Source of the DNA: Nitrososphaerales archaeon TH5894
GTDB taxonomy: Archaea; Thermoproteota; Nitrososphaeria; Nitrososphaerales; Nitrososphaeraceae
DNA: 17,491 bases
Assembly: GCA_014523485.1 (NCBI GenBank)
Contig: JAATVK010000135.1
Span: 1-17,491 of the forward strand
Reading direction: 5' to 3'
In this document: positions 14,758-17,491 of the stretch, piece after piece
Layout of the letters: every line of letters starts with the position of its first letter
How positions within the stretch are numbered: position 1 is the first letter of the stretch
Position numbers and translations under genes: made by a program
The notes under the pieces: generated by a model
Databases searched by the model: none
Seen by the model: the letters and a program-made list of their open reading frames with translations, nothing else
Told to the model about the DNA's origin: nothing

Positions 14758-15672
14758 TTATCCTAGCAAAAGCTTCTTTTCAATTTCTTTGTATACATTT
14801 CTAATTGTAACCTCCGATACTCCTGCTGCATCTGCAATTACTGCTTGTGTAATTGTTCTTTTTCTGATATTCTCTTCACTCTTTGGAAGTGATAGATATA
14901 TAACTGCTCCAACTATTCCCATAGGTTCTTTTCCTGCACTCAATCCTGCATCTTGAACTTTTTTCATCAGTGTTAAGGCATCACGTATATTTTTTTCTTC
15001 AAGTTCTGCTTTTTTTCCTATTTTTTCTAAGTATCGAGATAGATTTATTCGCGGTACCTGTCGTCCCAGATACAAAACTATTTGGCGATAAACTCGAGAA
15101 GTCTCTCGATATTTTTCATTGTTTACTAAAGATATTTCTCTTAATGTTCTTGGAATTTCAAATTCTCTACAAGCAACATATAATGAAGCGCCTAACACTG
15201 TATTTACTTTCCTGCCTCTGACCAGACCAGCTTCCTGAACTTTTCTATAAATGTATGCTGTTTTTTCTATTACAGCATTTGATAATCCCATTTTATCTTT
15301 TAACGAATCTAATTGTCTAAATGCCCTACCTAAATTTCGAGCTGATTTGTTAATCTGAGATCCTTTATCGAGATATTTCATCCTAGTGAGATGTGTCATC
15401 ATCATAGAGTTAATGATGTTCCCACTAGCATCCCTGTTTGTATTGCCTATTCTTGTCGTAAGGCCTTGATCGTAAAGTGTTAAAGAAGAAGGATTACCGT
15501 TAATGGTATCAGTAATATTATATTCAGTTTTTAGCCATGTCTTATTAGTATCTTCCAAATTCTTAACTACAACTATACCACATCTGTTACAGATTATTTC
15601 TCCAGATTCAACATCGGTAATCATTCTAGATTCACTAGGATCACAAATTTCACATTGAATTATGGATTTCAT
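14758..15672 (-). CDS. tfb: Transcription initiation factor IIB (TFB), copy B
   Basis: A 304-residue TFB of normal archaeal length. The zinc ribbon uses C7/C10 (CEIC) and C28/C31 (CNRC). Residues ~50-105 are the B-reader/linker. Cyclin repeat 1 (~106-200) contains GRKVNTVLGASLYVACRE and IPRTLREIS. Cyclin repeat 2 (~205-300) contains the helix-turn-helix TITQAVIADAAGVSEVTIRN. The start is set at the ATG at 15672, although the frame stays open to 15765: the zinc ribbon then begins at the usual distance, and ATATTTATATAT (15709-15720) gives a leader of about 16 bases. The extra upstream residues are hydrophobic and unlike a TFB. Compared with copy A, the HTH and linker differ clearly, while VACRE and IPRTL are shared. 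Multiple TFBs are usual in Nitrososphaeria and may select promoters. Confidence 0.93.
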   Translation of the reverse strand: MKSIIQCEICDPSESRMITDVESGEIICNRCGIVVVKNLEDTNKTWLKTEYNITDTINGNPSSLTLYDQGLTTRIGNTNRDASGNIINSMMMTHLTRMKYLDKGSQINKSARNLGRAFRQLDSLKDKMGLSNAVIEKTAYIYRKVQEAGLVRGRKVNTVLGASLYVACREFEIPRTLREISLVNNEKYRETSRVYRQIVLYLGRQVPRINLSRYLEKIGKKAELEEKNIRDALTLMKKVQDAGLSAGKEPMGIVGAVIYLSLPKSEENIRKRTITQAVIADAAGVSEVTIRNVYKEIEKKLLLG

Positions 15673-15708
15673 ATTTTTTTTGTAATTATTATAATAATAG
15701 GTAAACAA

Positions 15709-15720
15709 ATATATAAATAT
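15709..15720 (-). promoter_or_regulatory. TATA-like box of TFB-B
   Basis: ATATTTATATAT on the minus strand, about 42 bases before the ATG at 15672. It lies inside the longer open frame, so it argues against the more upstream start. Confidence 0.6.
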
Positions 15721-16247
15721 TCTAGGTAAACATATAGTTTTTATGCATGACGGGATTGAAAGCATTAACTACAAATTGCACTACGAAAAAAATAAAAAAA
15801 TCTTTTTTATACAACATATTGATATAAATAATTCCTAAAAGTGCAATGCTAACCAGAGATCAAATGATATGCTGAATAAATCGTCTTAACTCGGATTTCA
15901 CTTTTTTAAACAATCTTTGCAGTAATAATTCACTAAATTATAAAAAACGTATAATTTCATTTCGAATTCCATACATATTTTAAGACTACTAGAAATATTA
16001 ATCATTTAGTCTATAGAATTGAGATTCAAGTAGAGTCAGATAATATAATAATTAAGGAAGTATTTATTAAAAAGAGTGGCCGCTCAACCTAAATATTTTA
16101 GAAAGATATCTCTAAGTCTCTTTATAATTGTAAGCTTAGAGACAACTTTTGTCATAACTTGAACCCGAGATCAACTTTCTTATTTTTTGGTTTTTGTATG
16201 AATTCCTCCCCCTCCCCTGTCTAGAAAGTGCTCCTAACTTAAAGTAC
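15721..16247. other. Intergenic between divergent genes, no gene seen
   Basis: No credible ORF. It contains an 8-bp inverted repeat, TCTCTAAG at 16109-16116 and CTTAGAGA at 16135-16142, around an 18-base loop. This could form a weak hairpin; nothing ties it to a gene. Confidence 0.4.
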
Positions 16248-16259
16248 TCTTATAATATG
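16248..16259 (+). promoter_or_regulatory. TATA-like box of the 126-residue hypothetical gene
   Basis: TCTTATAATATG, centred about 30 bases before the ATG at 16284. It lies inside the longer open frame and so decides the start. Confidence 0.55.
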
Positions 16260-16283
16260 ATTTTTGGTAGAGGGAAATTATTG

Positions 16284-16664
16284 ATGGAATACAATAAATC
16301 TAATTTAGAAGTACATCTGAATACAGCCCTTTCCAATGCATTAATGAATTTAGATCCATTAAAGAATAGTTATTCTAATACAGATTTGACCGTAGAGATC
16401 GAGATTTTACAATGGATATTAGATATTGTTCAAAAGATGCCTCATAATCTAAATTTTCTCAAAGAATTAGTTGAAAAGGAAATCGATAACTTTAAAATCA
16501 AATATTATTATACTAAGGATATAGATGAGATAGGTAAATTAACAAAATCTCTTGAAATTCTTCAAACATGTTTATTTTTGATCACAATGGAATTAGAATC
16601 TCAGCCGTTATATTCCATTAATGGTATAATAAAAAAACAACCTAACATAAACTTCCAGTTTTAA
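16284..16664 (+). CDS. Hypothetical all-helical protein, 126 residues
   Basis: I recognise no family. The frame is open from 16194, but the ATG at 16284 is preferred: a TATA-like TCTTATAATATG lies about 30 bases upstream of it, and the extra 30 residues look non-coding. The product begins MEYNKSNLEVHLNTALSNAL and is predicted to be helical throughout. Leu/Ile-rich amphipathic stretches follow (VEIEILQWILDIVQKMP, NFLKELVEKEIDNFKI, IGKLTKSLEILQTCLFLITM), with a polar tail. There is no signal peptide or clear membrane span; heptad-like spacing suggests self-association or helical bundling. It is alone between two long spacers, so context gives no function. Confidence 0.6.
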   Translation: MEYNKSNLEVHLNTALSNALMNLDPLKNSYSNTDLTVEIEILQWILDIVQKMPHNLNFLKELVEKEIDNFKIKYYYTKDIDEIGKLTKSLEILQTCLFLITMELESQPLYSINGIIKKQPNINFQF

Positions 16665-17491
16665 AATGAATTTGTCCTGCTTTTTAAATATAAAAAAAAA
16701 TTTACTAAAGATAATAAATAATTTTTTTATAATAACAATAAAATAATATATGTTATGATAGTCATAAATGTCTATAGTTATTAAGATTTATGTTTCAATA
16801 CTACTTAGCTTACAAAATATTGTAGGAAAAAGGATTTAAAATATAATACCTTTATGTGAAACATATATAAAGCTGTCTTTTACAAAACATTTTTTAAACT
16901 AAATTAAAATTCTGAATAGTTTTTTTGGTTAGCTTTTTAGCAATAGATCAAATTAATTTATTGTTGAGATCCTAAAAATATGTCCATCCAATCATAAATT
17001 CTGGAGGATACTTCTGCAAAGAGCATCTGATCCATACAGATATTGAAATTTGAATATTGATTACTTGGAAAATTCTGTATGTCCAAGGTGTAGTTTAATT
17101 TAAAAGTAGGTGAAAATTTAAGCGTCGTTATCAAAATGGGCCTAAGGGTTTGATTTACGGATCCGTATTTAACCTATCGTTATTAATCTGATTTATCTTT
17201 TAAAAGTTAAAACCATAACCAACTATTATTGGGATCAAAGCATTAATAGAAGGCTATGGAGAGACTTGTTTTTCTTTCTGAGGACTGTATTGATGCTCAT
17301 GATATATACTATATAATGATTAAAGACAATTTAATTGAAGTGTCATGGCCCAGACTATCATCATCATTGTGTGCAAATATATGATATTGTTTGTTCCAAG
17401 CCATAACTCGACTTATTTGTTTCTTGCATAATAGTAAATGCTTTTTTTGGATTGAAGGTAAAATTTAGTTAGTGAATTTTCATATATTCAT
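16665..17491. other. Gene-poor end with coding-like scraps
   Basis: No intact gene. Around 16985-17395 several short protein-like stretches appear in shifting frames: one with CPRC (near 17080), one reading KRRYQNGPKGLIYGSVFNL (near 17121-17180), and a 42-codon frame from ATG 17256 to TGA 17384 (MERLVFLSEDCIDAHDIYYI and on). Together they look like a decayed gene, possibly of a mobile element, but no family can be named. Confidence 0.35.

Noticed and set aside
14750..15221. Two plus-strand open frames over TFB-B
   Set aside because: Both are antisense shadows of the TFB coding sequence.
15673..15765. Upstream extension of TFB-B
   Set aside because: The extra 31 residues are hydrophobic, unlike any TFB, and contain the TATA-like box of the gene.
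16194..16283. Upstream extension of the 126-residue protein
   Set aside because: Its TATA-like box lies inside this stretch, so it should be promoter and not protein.

Overview
The window looks archaeal, most likely from an ammonia-oxidising Nitrososphaeria (Thaumarchaeota), and plausibly a Nitrososphaerales / Nitrosocosmicus-like genome. Three things point there. It carries two different transcription initiation factor B (TFB) genes and a DUF99-family protein. Many genes have a TATA-like box 21-30 bases upstream of a start codon, with almost no leader and no Shine-Dalgarno sequence. The DNA is very AT-rich and gene-sparse: the intact genes I can support cover only a little over half of it. 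The lineage call is inference from gene families and promoter style. I saw no rRNA, tRNA, CRISPR array or intact transposase.

Layout. 0.2-0.9 kb: an HTH-CBS regulator converging on a 38-residue, seven-cysteine microprotein. 1.4-2.8 kb: a short putative exported peptide and a secreted RTX-type calcium-binding repeat protein. 3.1-5.6 kb: glutamine-hydrolysing asparagine synthase, then an isochorismatase-family hydrolase with its own promoter. 5.8-7.7 kb: a 48-residue zinc-ribbon protein, a DUF99 protein, a possible 34-residue membrane peptide and a small helical protein. 8.2-9.8 kb: TFB copy A, divergent from a ribbon-helix-helix (RHH) protein whose start is abutted by a perfect 12-bp palindrome. 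9.8-10.3 kb: small minus-strand ORFs that appear frameshifted. 10.7-12.3 kb: a stand-alone receiver, a CHRD-domain gene broken by four frameshifts, and an unknown protein. 12.6-13.6 kb: clearly decayed coding DNA. 13.7-15.7 kb: a DUSP23-like protein phosphatase and TFB copy B. 16.3-16.7 kb: an unknown helical protein, then gene-poor DNA with coding-like scraps to the end.

Most genes look monocistronic, and I see no convincing multi-gene operon. The common theme is regulation and the cell surface: two TFBs, an HTH-CBS protein, an RHH protein, a receiver, a phosphatase and two small zinc proteins, beside secreted RTX and CHRD proteins. The most testable system is the TFB-A/RHH divergon with its palindrome. 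The other striking feature is the density of partly decayed genes (CHRD, 9.8-10.3 kb, 12.6-13.6 kb, 17.0-17.4 kb). It suggests an accessory region undergoing gene loss, unless the indels are sequencing errors.
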